A DNA stretch of 64,000 nt, from the NCBI RefSeq assembly GCF_001513745.1, contig NZ_CP013382.1, positions 1,364,001 to 1,428,000 of the forward strand, in the 5' to 3' direction. The notes under the pieces were generated by a model that worked only from the letters and a program-made list of their open reading frames with translations, was not told where the DNA came from and searched no databases. Made by a program: the position numbers and the translations under genes. Of this stretch, positions 8,468 through 17,508 are shown piece by piece. The DNA comes from Burkholderia humptydooensis. GTDB lineage: Bacteria; Pseudomonadota; Gammaproteobacteria; Burkholderiales; Burkholderiaceae. Position 1 is the first letter of the stretch; each line of letters opens with the position of its first letter.

Positions 8468-9451
8468 TCATCGCGACTCCGCGAGCCGGAAGCCCATTGC
8501 GTAGATGTCGCGCTGATAGCGGCCGTGGCGGCGCGCGCAGCGCGCGAGATCGCCGAAGCGCGTGAAGCTGCCGCCGCGCGCGATCCGGTAGCTGCCCTGC
8601 GTGACGGCGAGGTCGTCGGCGATCGGCTCGCCGCCCGGATACGGTCGATAGTCGTCCGACACGTATTCCTCGACGTTGCCGGCAAGATCGTCGACGCCGA
8701 ACGTGCTGCGGCCGAGCGGGAAGATGCCGACGGGCGTCGTCGACAGCGGCCCGGCCTCGACCGTGTTCGCCGCGCGCGGATCGAACGCGTCGCCCCACGG
8801 GTACTCGACGCCCGTGCCGCCCGACGCCGCGTATTCCCATTCGGCCTCGGTCGGCAGCCGGAAGCGCCGGCCGGTCGCTTCGCTCAGCCAGTCCGCATAT
8901 GCGTCGGCGGCCTCGGCGGGCACCGACCAGACCGGATGGTTCGCGCGCTCGACCGGATAGACGCCGAACGTCCAGGCGCTCGGCAGCCAGCGTGCGCCCG
9001 TTTCCTCGAGGAACAGCCGGTATTCGAGGTTCGTGACGGGGTAGCGCATCACGCGGTACGCGGCGAGCTCGGCCGTATAGCGCGGGCATTCCTTCTCGAT
9101 CCATTCGCCGGTCACGCCGACGCGCGCCCATTCTGCGATCACCTGCGGCACGCGCTCGGGCTCGGTGCCGAGCCGCGCCTGAGCGGCAGGCACGTCGCAC
9201 ATCTGCGGATCGAGCGGGCGGATGCGCGGGTCGCCCGCGAATCCGAGCAGCGTGCCCGCCGCATAGCGCCGCTCGAACGGCGCGTCGGCATCCTCTGCGA
9301 TCGCGATCCACTGCGCGCTCGTCATGCGCAGCAAGTCGACGTGCGTCGAGAAGACCGTCGCGCTCGTGCGCGCGACGAACAAGTCGTCCGGCAGCGCCAT
9401 TGCCGCGCGATCGCTGAGACGGTTCGGGTTATCGGCCAGCTTGAACGTCAT
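8468..9451 (-). CDS. toxD: Formylglycine-generating-enzyme-like protein (ToxD-like)
   Basis: A 327-residue protein of the FGE/SUMF1 fold. A C-terminal C-type-lectin-like core carries E-A-E-W-E-Y-A-A-S-G-G, Y-P-W-G-D, G-N-V-E-E-Y-V and G-G-S-F motifs, ending in the family's typical M-G-F-R-L. Relatives act on diverse substrates, and ToxD's exact role in toxoflavin formation is not settled in what I know. The ATG at 9451 overlaps the methyltransferase stop by 4 bases (ATGA), the same coupling seen between the other tox genes; an ATG two codons earlier (9457) is the alternative. The cysteine pattern of true FGE is not obvious, so peptide-type FGE activity is not claimed. Confidence 0.85.
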   Translation of the reverse strand: MTFKLADNPNRLSDRAAMALPDDLFVARTSATVFSTHVDLLRMTSAQWIAIAEDADAPFERRYAAGTLLGFAGDPRIRPLDPQMCDVPAAQARLGTEPERVPQVIAEWARVGVTGEWIEKECPRYTAELAAYRVMRYPVTNLEYRLFLEETGARWLPSAWTFGVYPVERANHPVWSVPAEAADAYADWLSEATGRRFRLPTEAEWEYAASGGTGVEYPWGDAFDPRAANTVEAGPLSTTPVGIFPLGRSTFGVDDLAGNVEEYVSDDYRPYPGGEPIADDLAVTQGSYRIARGGSFTRFGDLARCARRHGRYQRDIYAMGFRLAESR

Positions 9452-10158
9452 GGGCATCCACTCGCGTCAGTCGGATCGGATTTGCGGACCGTCATCACCA
9501 GGTAGTGCAGGCCGGCTTTCGGCCGCGGCACCCGCTGGCTGCCGACGGGCGTGAAATGCGCGGCGCCCAGCAGTTCGGCGAGCTCGGGCTCGGTGAACTC
9601 GCGATAGAGGCGCTGCGCGTGATTCGCGTAGAGCCGGCCGGGGCCGTCGGATTCGAACACCGAGATCGTGAAGAGCCCGCCCGGCCGCAGCAGGGCGTGA
9701 ATGCGCGCGAGGTACGCGCGATACGCGTCCGGATGCTGGTGATGCAGGCAGCCGTTGTCGAGCGCGCCGTCGAAGCGGGCCGCGCCTTCGAGCTCGGTCA
9801 CGGGGCGCGCGACGAAGCGCACGCGCTCGCCCCAGCGCTGCGCGAGCTGCGCCCATTCGGGCGGCTCGACGAGGTCGACCGCCGTCACCCGGTGCCCGTG
9901 CTCGAGGAGGTACGCGGTGTCGCGGCCGCGGCCCGCGCCCGCGTCGAGGATGTCGGCGCTCGCGCCGAGATGCGCGTGCAGGATCGCGCTCGCCGGGCGC
10001 ATCGCCGCCTCGTCGGTCCAGACGTCGCGGCCGTCGTGATAGCTCGACACGAAATCCGAGCGCAGCACCGCCGCGTATTCGCGCGGCGCCGCGAGCGGCC
10101 CGTCGACGGGCGCGATCGTGCGCTGCGCATCGATGTAGTGCGGTTCGGTGGCGCTCAT
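9448..10158 (-). CDS. toxA: SAM-dependent N-methyltransferase (ToxA-like)
   Basis: A 236-residue class I methyltransferase with the SAM motif I-L-D-A-G-A-G-R-G-R-D at about residue 70 and a D-N-G-C-L-H-H motif after strand 4. Length, start ([12 protein letters not shown]) and operon position fit ToxA, which methylates 1,6-didesmethyltoxoflavin. From memory, the B. thailandensis and B. glumae enzymes differ in regioselectivity, so the exact product cannot be inferred. The ATG at 10158 overlaps the toxC-like stop by 4 bases. Classical order is toxABCDE; here the gene sits between toxC and toxD, a rearranged order. Confidence 0.85.
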   Translation of the reverse strand: MSATEPHYIDAQRTIAPVDGPLAAPREYAAVLRSDFVSSYHDGRDVWTDEAAMRPASAILHAHLGASADILDAGAGRGRDTAYLLEHGHRVTAVDLVEPPEWAQLAQRWGERVRFVARPVTELEGAARFDGALDNGCLHHQHPDAYRAYLARIHALLRPGGLFTISVFESDGPGRLYANHAQRLYREFTEPELAELLGAAHFTPVGSQRVPRPKAGLHYLVMTVRKSDPTDASGCP

Positions 10159-11852
10159 GCGTGCTCCAGCGGGATGCGGTACACGTTGCCGTCGTACGAG
10201 CTCGCGACGAACGCGCGCGCGGCCGGATCGTACGCGAGCGACGACACGCCCGCCGTCGTCACGCGCGCGTCGATCGCCCAGCGCGCGCCGGTGCGATCGT
10301 AGACGGCGACGCGGCCGTTGTAGCTGCCCGTCGCGACATAGCGCCCGTCGGCACTCGCCGCGACGCACTTGATCGAGTGCGTGTGCGGCGTCGCGATCAC
10401 GTCCGCGTGATGGTCCGGCGACCAGATCCGCAGCTTCAGGTCGCGGCTCACGGACGCGAAATAGCCTTCGCCGAGGCCCGCGCAGCCGTTCGCGATCTTG
10501 TCGTGCGCGTGCTTGAGCTCGAACACCGGCTCGAGCGTCGACGCGCGATACCAGCTTGCCGACGCGTCGGCCGCGACCGAGAAGATCAGGTCGCCGGAGA
10601 TCGCGATGCCCTTGACCGCGTTCGCGTGCAGCGGCAGATCGGTCACATGCGTCGCCCGCGTGCCGTCGATGCGCAGCACGATGCCTTCGCCGGTGTACGC
10701 GCCGATCACCGCGTGCGCCGCGCCGTCGCGCGCGAACGCCACGCCGCAGTTCAGCGGCGACCGATGCTGATGCAGCTCGCGGCCGCTGCGCGCGTCGAAC
10801 ACCTTGCCGAGCTGGCCGCCCGTCACGATCAGCTCGCCCGCCGGCGTGAGGAAATTGCACAGGCTGCCCGTGCGCGCATGCTCGCGCTGCTCGACGCGCA
10901 CGATGCCCGCGTCGCCGATCGTCCACAGATGGCCGTCGACGGGCTGCACCGCGTTCACGCCGTGCGTCGGCGGCAGCTCGGCCGCGTCCCAGCGCTCGGT
11001 CTTCCAGTTGTAGCGGCGGTAGCTCGAATGGAACGTCGAGAACACGATGTGCTCGTCGCCCTCGAACGAGCACGAGCGCGGCCACACCTCGGGCGGCAGC
11101 GCCGCGCCGCCGAGCGCCTGCGGCTCGCCGGCCGCGCCGATCTTCCAGAGCCGCATCGTGCGGTCATACGACAGCGACACGAGCAGGCCCCGGTCGCCGT
11201 CGAGCACGAGGCGCTTCACGCCCGCGTCGTGCGCGTCGATCGTCGCGCGCGCGCCGTCGGCGCCGATCGCGATGATCTCGCCTTCGTCGTTGCCCGCGAA
11301 AATGCGCCCGTCGGCGGCGATCGCGATCGTGTCGGTCTCGATGCCGTCGAGATCGATGTCGGCGACGAGGCCGTTCTTCGCGAGCGACCAGCGCTTGATC
11401 GTGCCGTCGTCGCTCGACGACACGATCTCGTCGGCGCCGCGCATCCATTCGACCGAGATCACGTCGGCGGTGTGGCCGCCGAACGTGTGCAGCAGCCTGC
11501 CGCCGAAATCGTAGACCCGCACGCGGTGATCGCGCGACGCGGTCGCGACGAGCGGCTTGTCCGGATGGAACACGCTCATCTCGACGTCGTCCTCCTGGTC
11601 GGCAAATACGGCGACGAGCCGCAGATCGGGCACGGTCCAGAGGCGGGCGCTGTAATCGGACGACGACGTGACGACGTACGCGCCGTCGGGCGAGAACGCC
11701 CCCTGGTTCGCGAGGTGGTCGTGCATCGCGCGGGCGAGCGGACGCTGGGTCTTCGCGTCCCACAGGATGACCTGGTTGTCGTAACCGGCCGTCAGGACGT
11801 ACTGGTCGCGGTGCGCGGCAATCCCGCTGATCGGTGCGCGGTGAGTGATCAT
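10155..11852 (-). CDS. toxC: WD40-repeat protein (ToxC-like)
   Basis: A 565-residue WD40 protein with about ten or more repeats: blade-like segments each ending in a hydrophobic strand with W/Y-D or similar (V-I-L-W-D-A, A-R-L-W-T-V, I-K-R-W-S-L, M-R-L-W-K-I, L-R-I-W-S-P, V-A-V-Y-D-R). The count suggests two propellers. There is no signal peptide, so it is cytosolic. ToxC is required for toxoflavin production in B. glumae but its role is not established; a scaffold for the other enzymes is a common guess. The ATG overlaps the toxB-like stop by 4 bases, indicating translational coupling. Confidence 0.85.
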   Translation of the reverse strand: MITHRAPISGIAAHRDQYVLTAGYDNQVILWDAKTQRPLARAMHDHLANQGAFSPDGAYVVTSSSDYSARLWTVPDLRLVAVFADQEDDVEMSVFHPDKPLVATASRDHRVRVYDFGGRLLHTFGGHTADVISVEWMRGADEIVSSSDDGTIKRWSLAKNGLVADIDLDGIETDTIAIAADGRIFAGNDEGEIIAIGADGARATIDAHDAGVKRLVLDGDRGLLVSLSYDRTMRLWKIGAAGEPQALGGAALPPEVWPRSCSFEGDEHIVFSTFHSSYRRYNWKTERWDAAELPPTHGVNAVQPVDGHLWTIGDAGIVRVEQREHARTGSLCNFLTPAGELIVTGGQLGKVFDARSGRELHQHRSPLNCGVAFARDGAAHAVIGAYTGEGIVLRIDGTRATHVTDLPLHANAVKGIAISGDLIFSVAADASASWYRASTLEPVFELKHAHDKIANGCAGLGEGYFASVSRDLKLRIWSPDHHADVIATPHTHSIKCVAASADGRYVATGSYNGRVAVYDRTGARWAIDARVTTAGVSSLAYDPAARAFVASSYDGNVYRIPLEHA

Positions 11853-12493
11853 TGGAGTTCCTGGCTGAGGTTGATGGCGTGACGGTGGTGATCGATCTTC
11901 GCGCGCAGGTAGCCGTGGTTCGTGGTGTTGACGAACACCCCCGTCTGCCTCACGCGCCGAATCCGGATGCCGTGCCTTTCGATCTGCGAGACCTTGTCCG
12001 GGTTGTTGGTGACGAGCGAGATCTCGGTGACGCCGAGCGCCTGCAGCATTTGCGCGGCGACGCGGAAATCGCGCATGTCGTCGGGGAAGTTCAGCGCGCG
12101 GTTCGCGGCGAACGTGTCGAGGCCTTGCGCGATCTGCAGGCGGTACGCGTCGAGCTTGTTGTACAACCCGATGCCGCGGCCTTCCTGGCGCAGATAGAGC
12201 AGGATGCCGCCTTCGCGGCCGAACATCGCGACCGATTCGTCGAGCTGCTCGCCGCAATCGCAGCGCGCGGAGCCGAACACATCGCCCGTCAGGCACTCGG
12301 AATGCACGCGCACGAGCGGCGCGTCGGCGAGCGGCCCGAAAACGAGCGCGAGATGCTCGGCGCTGTCGCACAGGCCCTGGAACGTCACCATCTCGGGCTC
12401 GAACCGCTGTTGCGCGGTGCGCGGACGAATGGGGACCTTGACGCGCGTACGGACGGACGCGCTCAGCGTTGGGGGGATTCGACCATCGTTCAT
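11849..12493 (-). CDS. toxB: GTP cyclohydrolase II (ToxB-like)
   Basis: A 214-residue RibA-type GTP cyclohydrolase II that opens GTP to the diaminopyrimidine, the committed step shared by riboflavin and toxoflavin. The three zinc cysteines are present in H-S-E-C-L-T-G-D (C67) and A-R-C-D-C-G-E (C78, C80), followed by the catalytic [12 protein letters not shown] segment (102-113) and [18 protein letters not shown] precedes the ATG at 12493; an upstream TTG (12505) is less likely. It is the first gene of the biosynthetic operon and heads a chain of ATGA overlaps. It contains no DHBP synthase domain, so it is a stand-alone pathway paralogue. Confidence 0.92.
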   Translation of the reverse strand: MNDGRIPPTLSASVRTRVKVPIRPRTAQQRFEPEMVTFQGLCDSAEHLALVFGPLADAPLVRVHSECLTGDVFGSARCDCGEQLDESVAMFGREGGILLYLRQEGRGIGLYNKLDAYRLQIAQGLDTFAANRALNFPDDMRDFRVAAQMLQALGVTEISLVTNNPDKVSQIERHGIRIRRVRQTGVFVNTTNHGYLRAKIDHHRHAINLSQELQ

Positions 12494-12639
12494 GCTGTGC
12501 CTCAAGGTTATTCAACATTGAGATACGCATCGCGAAGAACACGGAAGTCTTTTGGGATTGTTGTGTCGAATGCTTGAATCGATTTCCGGGTTGTTGCTGT
12601 CTCTCGGGTTCTAGGCGAGCTCTTGATTGGCTGCTGCGT

Positions 12640-12670
12640 CCGATTGTGCAAAAGCATCGCCGATTGTGCA
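12640..12670. promoter_or_regulatory. Paired 11-bp direct repeat upstream of the tox-like operon
   Basis: The sequence CCGATTGTGCA occurs at 12640-12650 and again at 12660-12670, exactly 20 bases apart (two helical turns). A small inverted repeat TACCG-ATTA-CGGTA follows at 12675-12688. Both lie about 150-180 bases upstream of the toxB-like ATG in the only sizeable gap between the RND and biosynthetic genes. Phased repeats suggest binding of a dimeric activator. Which regulator binds is unknown. Confidence 0.45.
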
Positions 12671-12772
12671 TCCGTACCGATTACGGTATCGCCGGTCATT
12701 TTCCGATCCGCTTTTCGATTCGTTTCCGATTCGTTTCCGATCCGCTTCATCGCCGCGCGGTTGGTTGCGCGC

Positions 12773-14395
12773 TCAACCAACTTCCGACGCCGCTCGCGAT
12801 AACGTCGCCGGCGCGGCCGCCTTGCCATAGTCGACGGGCGCATCGGCCGGGCGCGGCGTCTCGCCCGCGCGCTCGATCCAGCCGCCGCCCAGCGCGCGAT
12901 ACAGATCGACGAGGTTCGTCCAGCGCGCGAGCCGCGCGCTGATCAGTTGCTGCTGCGCCGAGTACAGATCCGTCTGCGCGGTCAGCACCGACAGATAGCT
13001 GTCGACGCCGTTCTTGTAGCGCAGGTCCGACAGATCGTAGCGGCGCTGCTGCGCATGCTCGTTGCGCTCGAGCGCCGCGATCTGCTGATCGTACGTGCCG
13101 CGCGCGGCGAGCCCGTCCGACACCTCGCGGAACGCGCTCTGGATCGCCTTCTCGTAGTTCGCGATCTCGATGCGCTTCTGCACGTGCGCGAGATCGAGGT
13201 TCGCGATGTTCTGCCCGCCTTCGAAGATCGGCAGCGCGATGCTCGGCGCGAACGACCACGCCGCCGTGCCCGCCTTGAACAGGCCGCCGAGCGTCGGGCT
13301 CGCGGTGCCGAACGCGCCCGTGAGCGAGATCTTCGGGAAGAACGCCGCGCGCGCCGCGCCGATGTTCGCGTTCGCCGCGCGCAGCGTCTGCTCGGCCTGC
13401 ATGATGTCGGGGCGCCGCGTCAGCAGATCGGACGGCAGCCCGGCCGGGATGTCCGTCAGCAGGTTCTGCGCGTTCAGCGGCAGGCCGGCCGGCAGATCGT
13501 CGGGCAGCGGCTCGCCGATCAGCAGCACGAGCGCGTTGAGCGCCTGCGCGCGCGCGCGCGCCTGCGCCTGCTGGTTCGCGAGCGCCGTCTCGACGACCGT
13601 CTGCGCCTGCCGCAGATCGAGCTCCGAGCCGGTGCCGTTGTCGAACTGCAGCTTCGTCAGGTCGTACGACGCGCGCGCCGTCTTCAGCGTGTTCTGCGTG
13701 ATCTGCAGCAGGTCGTCGGTCGACAGCAGCGTCAGATACTGATCGGCGACTTGCGCGACGAGCGAGATCTCCGCCGCCTTGCGCGCCTGCGCGGTCGCGA
13801 AGTATTGCGCGAGCGCCTGGTCCTTCAGGCTCTGCACGCGGCCGAACAGGTCGAGCTCCCACGACGCGGACACGCCGACGTTGTAGGTCCGCGTGATGAG
13901 CGGCTGGCCCGTCGTCGACACGCCGGCCGGATAGCGCTGGATCGTGCCCGTGCCGGTGCCGTCGAGCGTCGGGAACAGGCCCGCGCGCGTGATCTGATAC
14001 TGCGCGCGGGACGCCTCGACGTTCAGCACCGAGACGCGCAAATCGCGGTTGTTCTTCAGCGCGGTCTCGATCAGCCGCTGCAGGCGCGGATCGACGAAGA
14101 ACTCGCGCCAGCCGATGTCGACGGCCGACTGGCCGTTCGCGCTGCGCGCGCCGGACGCGGCGCCCGGCTGCGCGGCGTAGACGCCGTCGGTCGGGAACGC
14201 GCCCGACACCGGCGCGGCCGGACGCTCGTAGCGCGGCGCGAGCGTGCAGCCCGCGGCGAGCAGGGCGACTGCGACGGCGGCTGCACGGACCGTCGTGCGT
14301 GCGATCGGAGCGGCAGCGAAGCCGCGTGCGCGGCGGTGACGACGGCGCGAGGCCGCGGCCCCATCGTGAGGAAAGCGATGCATCGTGTCGTTCAT
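12773..14395 (-). CDS. RND-type outer-membrane channel lipoprotein (OpmD/ToxI-like)
   Basis: A 540-residue TolC-family outer-membrane factor. A long N-terminal stretch precedes a lipobox (L-L-A-A-G-C, Cys near 50), after which the two OEP repeats follow with the usual Y-A-A-Q-style and alpha-barrel segments. It forms the outer duct of a tripartite pump. It starts 2 bases after the RND stop, so the three pump genes form one operon. The partner pump looks like MexI, so this is the OpmD/ToxI position. The real start may be 4 codons further in (14383). Confidence 0.88.
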   Translation of the reverse strand: MNDTMHRFPHDGAAASRRRHRRARGFAAAPIARTTVRAAAVAVALLAAGCTLAPRYERPAAPVSGAFPTDGVYAAQPGAASGARSANGQSAVDIGWREFFVDPRLQRLIETALKNNRDLRVSVLNVEASRAQYQITRAGLFPTLDGTGTGTIQRYPAGVSTTGQPLITRTYNVGVSASWELDLFGRVQSLKDQALAQYFATAQARKAAEISLVAQVADQYLTLLSTDDLLQITQNTLKTARASYDLTKLQFDNGTGSELDLRQAQTVVETALANQQAQARARAQALNALVLLIGEPLPDDLPAGLPLNAQNLLTDIPAGLPSDLLTRRPDIMQAEQTLRAANANIGAARAAFFPKISLTGAFGTASPTLGGLFKAGTAAWSFAPSIALPIFEGGQNIANLDLAHVQKRIEIANYEKAIQSAFREVSDGLAARGTYDQQIAALERNEHAQQRRYDLSDLRYKNGVDSYLSVLTAQTDLYSAQQQLISARLARWTNLVDLYRALGGGWIERAGETPRPADAPVDYGKAAAPATLSRAASEVG

Positions 14396-14397
14396 GG

Positions 14398-17300
14398 TTA
14401 TCGAATGGCTGCGAGCAGTTGCGCGCGCTCGCTGCGCATCGCCGCGCCGTGATCCTTCGCGACGAACGTGTAGACGGTGGGGAGCACGAACAGCGTGAAG
14501 AGCGTGCCGACCAGCATGCCGGCCGACACCGTGATGCCGATCGCGAAGCGGCTCGCCGCGCCGGCGCCCGCGGCGAACACGAGCGGCACGAGGCCCGCGA
14601 CCATCGCCGCTGTCGTCATCAGGATCGGCCGCAGCCGCACCGCCGCCGCGCGCTCGATCGCCGCGCGCCGGTCGAGCCCGTCGTGGCGCTGCAGATCGTT
14701 CGCGAAGCTGACCATCAGGATTCCGTGCTTCGAGATCAGCCCGATCAGCGTGACGAGCCCGATTTGCGTATAGATGTTGAGCGTCGCGAAGCCGAGGTAG
14801 AGCGGCGCGAGCGCGCCGCAGACCGACAGCGGCACCGAGACGAGGATCACGAGCGGATCGCGCAGGCTCTCGAACTGCGCGGCGAGCACGAGGAAGATCA
14901 CGATCAGCGCGAAGCCGAACGTGACGGCGAGCCGGTTGCCTTCCTGCACGTACTGCCGCGATTCGCCGAGCCAGTCGATCGAGACGCCGGGCGGCAGCTT
15001 CTGCGCCTCGAGGAACGCGACCGCCTCGCCCATCGTCACGCCCGGCGCGGGCACGGCGGAAAACGTCGCCGCATTCATCTGGTTGAACTGGCTGAGCGCG
15101 TTCGCCTGACTGCCGTTCGTCACGTGGATCACCGTCGACAGCGGGATCATCTGGCCGGAACCCGTCTTCACGTAATAGCGGCTCAGCATCTCCGACGACA
15201 GCCGCTCGCCGCGCGACACCTGCGGAATCACGTCGTACGAGCGGCCCTTGAAGTTGAAGCGGTTCACGTAGTTCTCTCCAACGAGCACGGCGAGCGTATC
15301 GGCGATGTCCTTCATCGTCACGCCGAGCGTGTTCGCCTGATTGCGGTCGATCGTCACGCCGACCGCGCGGCTGTCGAACGTCAGGTCGCTGTCGACGACC
15401 GCGAAGAGGCCGCTCTTTTGCGCCGCCGCCTTGATCCGCTCCATTTGCGCGTAGAGATCCGCGAAGCTCGACGGCGCGCGCAGCACCATCTGGATCGGCA
15501 GCCCGCCGCTCGACGCGGGCAGCGCCGGGAGCTGGAACGCGAACACGCGGTCGCCGCGGATCTCGTCGCCGCGCGCCTGGATCAGCGCCTGCAGCGCCGA
15601 CGCGCTGCGCGCGCGCCTGTCCCAGTCGACCAGGTTCACGCCGGCGAAGCCGAGATTGCTGCCGCCGTAGCTGTTCAGGATGAAGCTCGTGTCGGCTTCG
15701 GGCAGCGTGCGGAACACGCGCTCGATGTCGGGCGCGTAGCGCTCCATGTAGTCGAGGTTCGCGTACTGCGGCGCCTTCACCGCGACCATGATCGAGCCCT
15801 GGTCCTCCTGCGGCGCGAGCTCGCGCTTCACACCGGAGAAGAGCAGCATGATGCCCGCCAGCACGCCGGCGCCGATCAGCAGAATCGCGGGCCGCGCGGC
15901 GAGGCTCGCGCGCAGGCCGCGTCGATAGACGCGCGTGACGCGCTCGAGCGCGTGTTCGATCGCTTTCGCGACGCGGCCTTCGGACATCTTGCTCGTCAAG
16001 AGCAGCGAGCCGAGCATCGGCGACAGCGTGAGCGCGACGATCCCCGACACGAGCACCGCGCCCGCGAGCGTGAACGCGAACTCCTTGAAGAGCGAGCCGG
16101 TGAGGCCGCCCATCAGCCCGATCGGCGCGTAGACGGAAATCAGCGTGGCCATCATCACGAGCACGGGCGACGCGATCTCGCGCGCGCCGATCAGCGCCGC
16201 GCGCACGGGCGGCTCGCCTTCCTCGATGTGGCGGTGGATGTTCTCGACGACGACGATCGCATCGTCGACGACGAGCCCGATCGCGAGCACCATCGCGAGC
16301 AGCGTCAGCAGGTTCAGCGAGAAGCCCGCGGCAAGCATCAGCGCGGCCGAGCCGACGAGCGACAGCGGAATCGTCAGCACCGGGATGATCACCGCGCGAA
16401 ACGAGCCGAGGAACAGGAAGATCACGACGACGACGATCGCGATCGCCTCGGCGAGCGTCGAGCGGACTTCGGCAATCGACGCGTTGACGAAGCGCGCGCC
16501 GTCGAACATGTTTGCGATCTGGATGCTCGCCGGCTTGTTGCGCTCCATCGCGGGCAGCACCGCGCCGACGCCGCGCACGATCTCGAGCGGATTGCCCGCG
16601 GGCGTCGCGTTGACCGCGATGTACACCGCGCGGCGGCCGTTCATCAGCGCGCTCGAGTTGTAGTTCTCGCCGCCGATCTCCGCGGTTGCGACGTCCTTCA
16701 GCCGCACGAGCCCGCCGCCGTTCGGCGCGTTTTTCACGACCATCTCGTTGAACGCGCCGACGTCGGTCAGATCGGTGTTCGCCGAGATGTCGGCGATCGT
16801 GAGCGAGCCCTTGACCTGGCCCGGCGCTGCCTGCACGTTGTTCGCGCGGATCGCCGCGGCGACGTCGCCCGCGGACAGCCCGTGCGCGGCGAGCCGCGTC
16901 GCGTCGAGCCAGACCCGCATCGCGAGGTTCTGGCCGCCGAGAATCTCGGCGGAGGCGACGCCCGGCACCGTCGTCACGAGCGGCTGCGCGACACGCACGA
17001 CGTAATCGGTGATCTGCGGAATCGACAGCGTGTCGCTCGCGAAGCCGAGATACATCACCGCCGTCGGCGCGTCGGTGAGCTTCGTGATCACCGAATCGTA
17101 CGCGTCGGCGGGCAGCTTGTACTTCACCTGCTGGACCTTGGCCATCACCTCGGTCATCGCGCGATCCGCGTTCGCGTTCAGGCGCAGCCGAGCCTTCACG
17201 ACGCTCTTGCCCTGCGTCGTCGTCGACGTGATGTACTCGATGCCGTCGGCGGTCGCGATCGATTGCGCGATCGGCGTCGTCACGAAGCCCTGCATCAGGT

Positions 17301-17508
17301 CCTGCGACGCGCCGGGGTAATCGGTCTCGACGCTGATCGTCGCGCTCTCGAGCGCCGGATACTGGCGCACCGGCAGCGACATCAGCGCGCGCAGGCCGAC
17401 GAGCAGGATCAGCAGGCTGAACACGAGCGACAGCACCGGGCGGCGGACGAACACGTCCGTGAAGCGCGCGCGCGCCGCGCCCGAATCGTGAGGTGCGCCG
17501 GCGTTCAT
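14398..17508 (-). CDS. RND multidrug efflux pump (MexI/ToxH-like)
   Basis: A 1036-residue inner-membrane proton antiporter of the HAE1 RND family with 12 membrane segments and two large periplasmic loops. It starts F-V-R-R-P-V-L, has the helix-4 V-V-D-D-A-I-V-V-V-E-N-I proton-relay Asp pair, and shows the sequence style of MexI (PIAQSI, NNVQAAPGQVKG). MexGHI-OpmD exports phenazine-type heteroaromatics, and the B. glumae toxoflavin pump ToxFGHI is an RND system, so export of the neighbouring azapteridine is a strong inference. Its ATG overlaps the adaptor stop by 4 bases. Confidence 0.92.
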   Translation of the reverse strand: MNAGAPHDSGAARARFTDVFVRRPVLSLVFSLLILLVGLRALMSLPVRQYPALESATISVETDYPGASQDLMQGFVTTPIAQSIATADGIEYITSTTTQGKSVVKARLRLNANADRAMTEVMAKVQQVKYKLPADAYDSVITKLTDAPTAVMYLGFASDTLSIPQITDYVVRVAQPLVTTVPGVASAEILGGQNLAMRVWLDATRLAAHGLSAGDVAAAIRANNVQAAPGQVKGSLTIADISANTDLTDVGAFNEMVVKNAPNGGGLVRLKDVATAEIGGENYNSSALMNGRRAVYIAVNATPAGNPLEIVRGVGAVLPAMERNKPASIQIANMFDGARFVNASIAEVRSTLAEAIAIVVVVIFLFLGSFRAVIIPVLTIPLSLVGSAALMLAAGFSLNLLTLLAMVLAIGLVVDDAIVVVENIHRHIEEGEPPVRAALIGAREIASPVLVMMATLISVYAPIGLMGGLTGSLFKEFAFTLAGAVLVSGIVALTLSPMLGSLLLTSKMSEGRVAKAIEHALERVTRVYRRGLRASLAARPAILLIGAGVLAGIMLLFSGVKRELAPQEDQGSIMVAVKAPQYANLDYMERYAPDIERVFRTLPEADTSFILNSYGGSNLGFAGVNLVDWDRRARSASALQALIQARGDEIRGDRVFAFQLPALPASSGGLPIQMVLRAPSSFADLYAQMERIKAAAQKSGLFAVVDSDLTFDSRAVGVTIDRNQANTLGVTMKDIADTLAVLVGENYVNRFNFKGRSYDVIPQVSRGERLSSEMLSRYYVKTGSGQMIPLSTVIHVTNGSQANALSQFNQMNAATFSAVPAPGVTMGEAVAFLEAQKLPPGVSIDWLGESRQYVQEGNRLAVTFGFALIVIFLVLAAQFESLRDPLVILVSVPLSVCGALAPLYLGFATLNIYTQIGLVTLIGLISKHGILMVSFANDLQRHDGLDRRAAIERAAAVRLRPILMTTAAMVAGLVPLVFAAGAGAASRFAIGITVSAGMLVGTLFTLFVLPTVYTFVAKDHGAAMRSERAQLLAAIR

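Noticed and set aside
10161..11882. Long plus-strand frame opposite the WD40 gene
   Set aside because: Shadow of the toxC-like gene; Arg/Val-rich with no family match.
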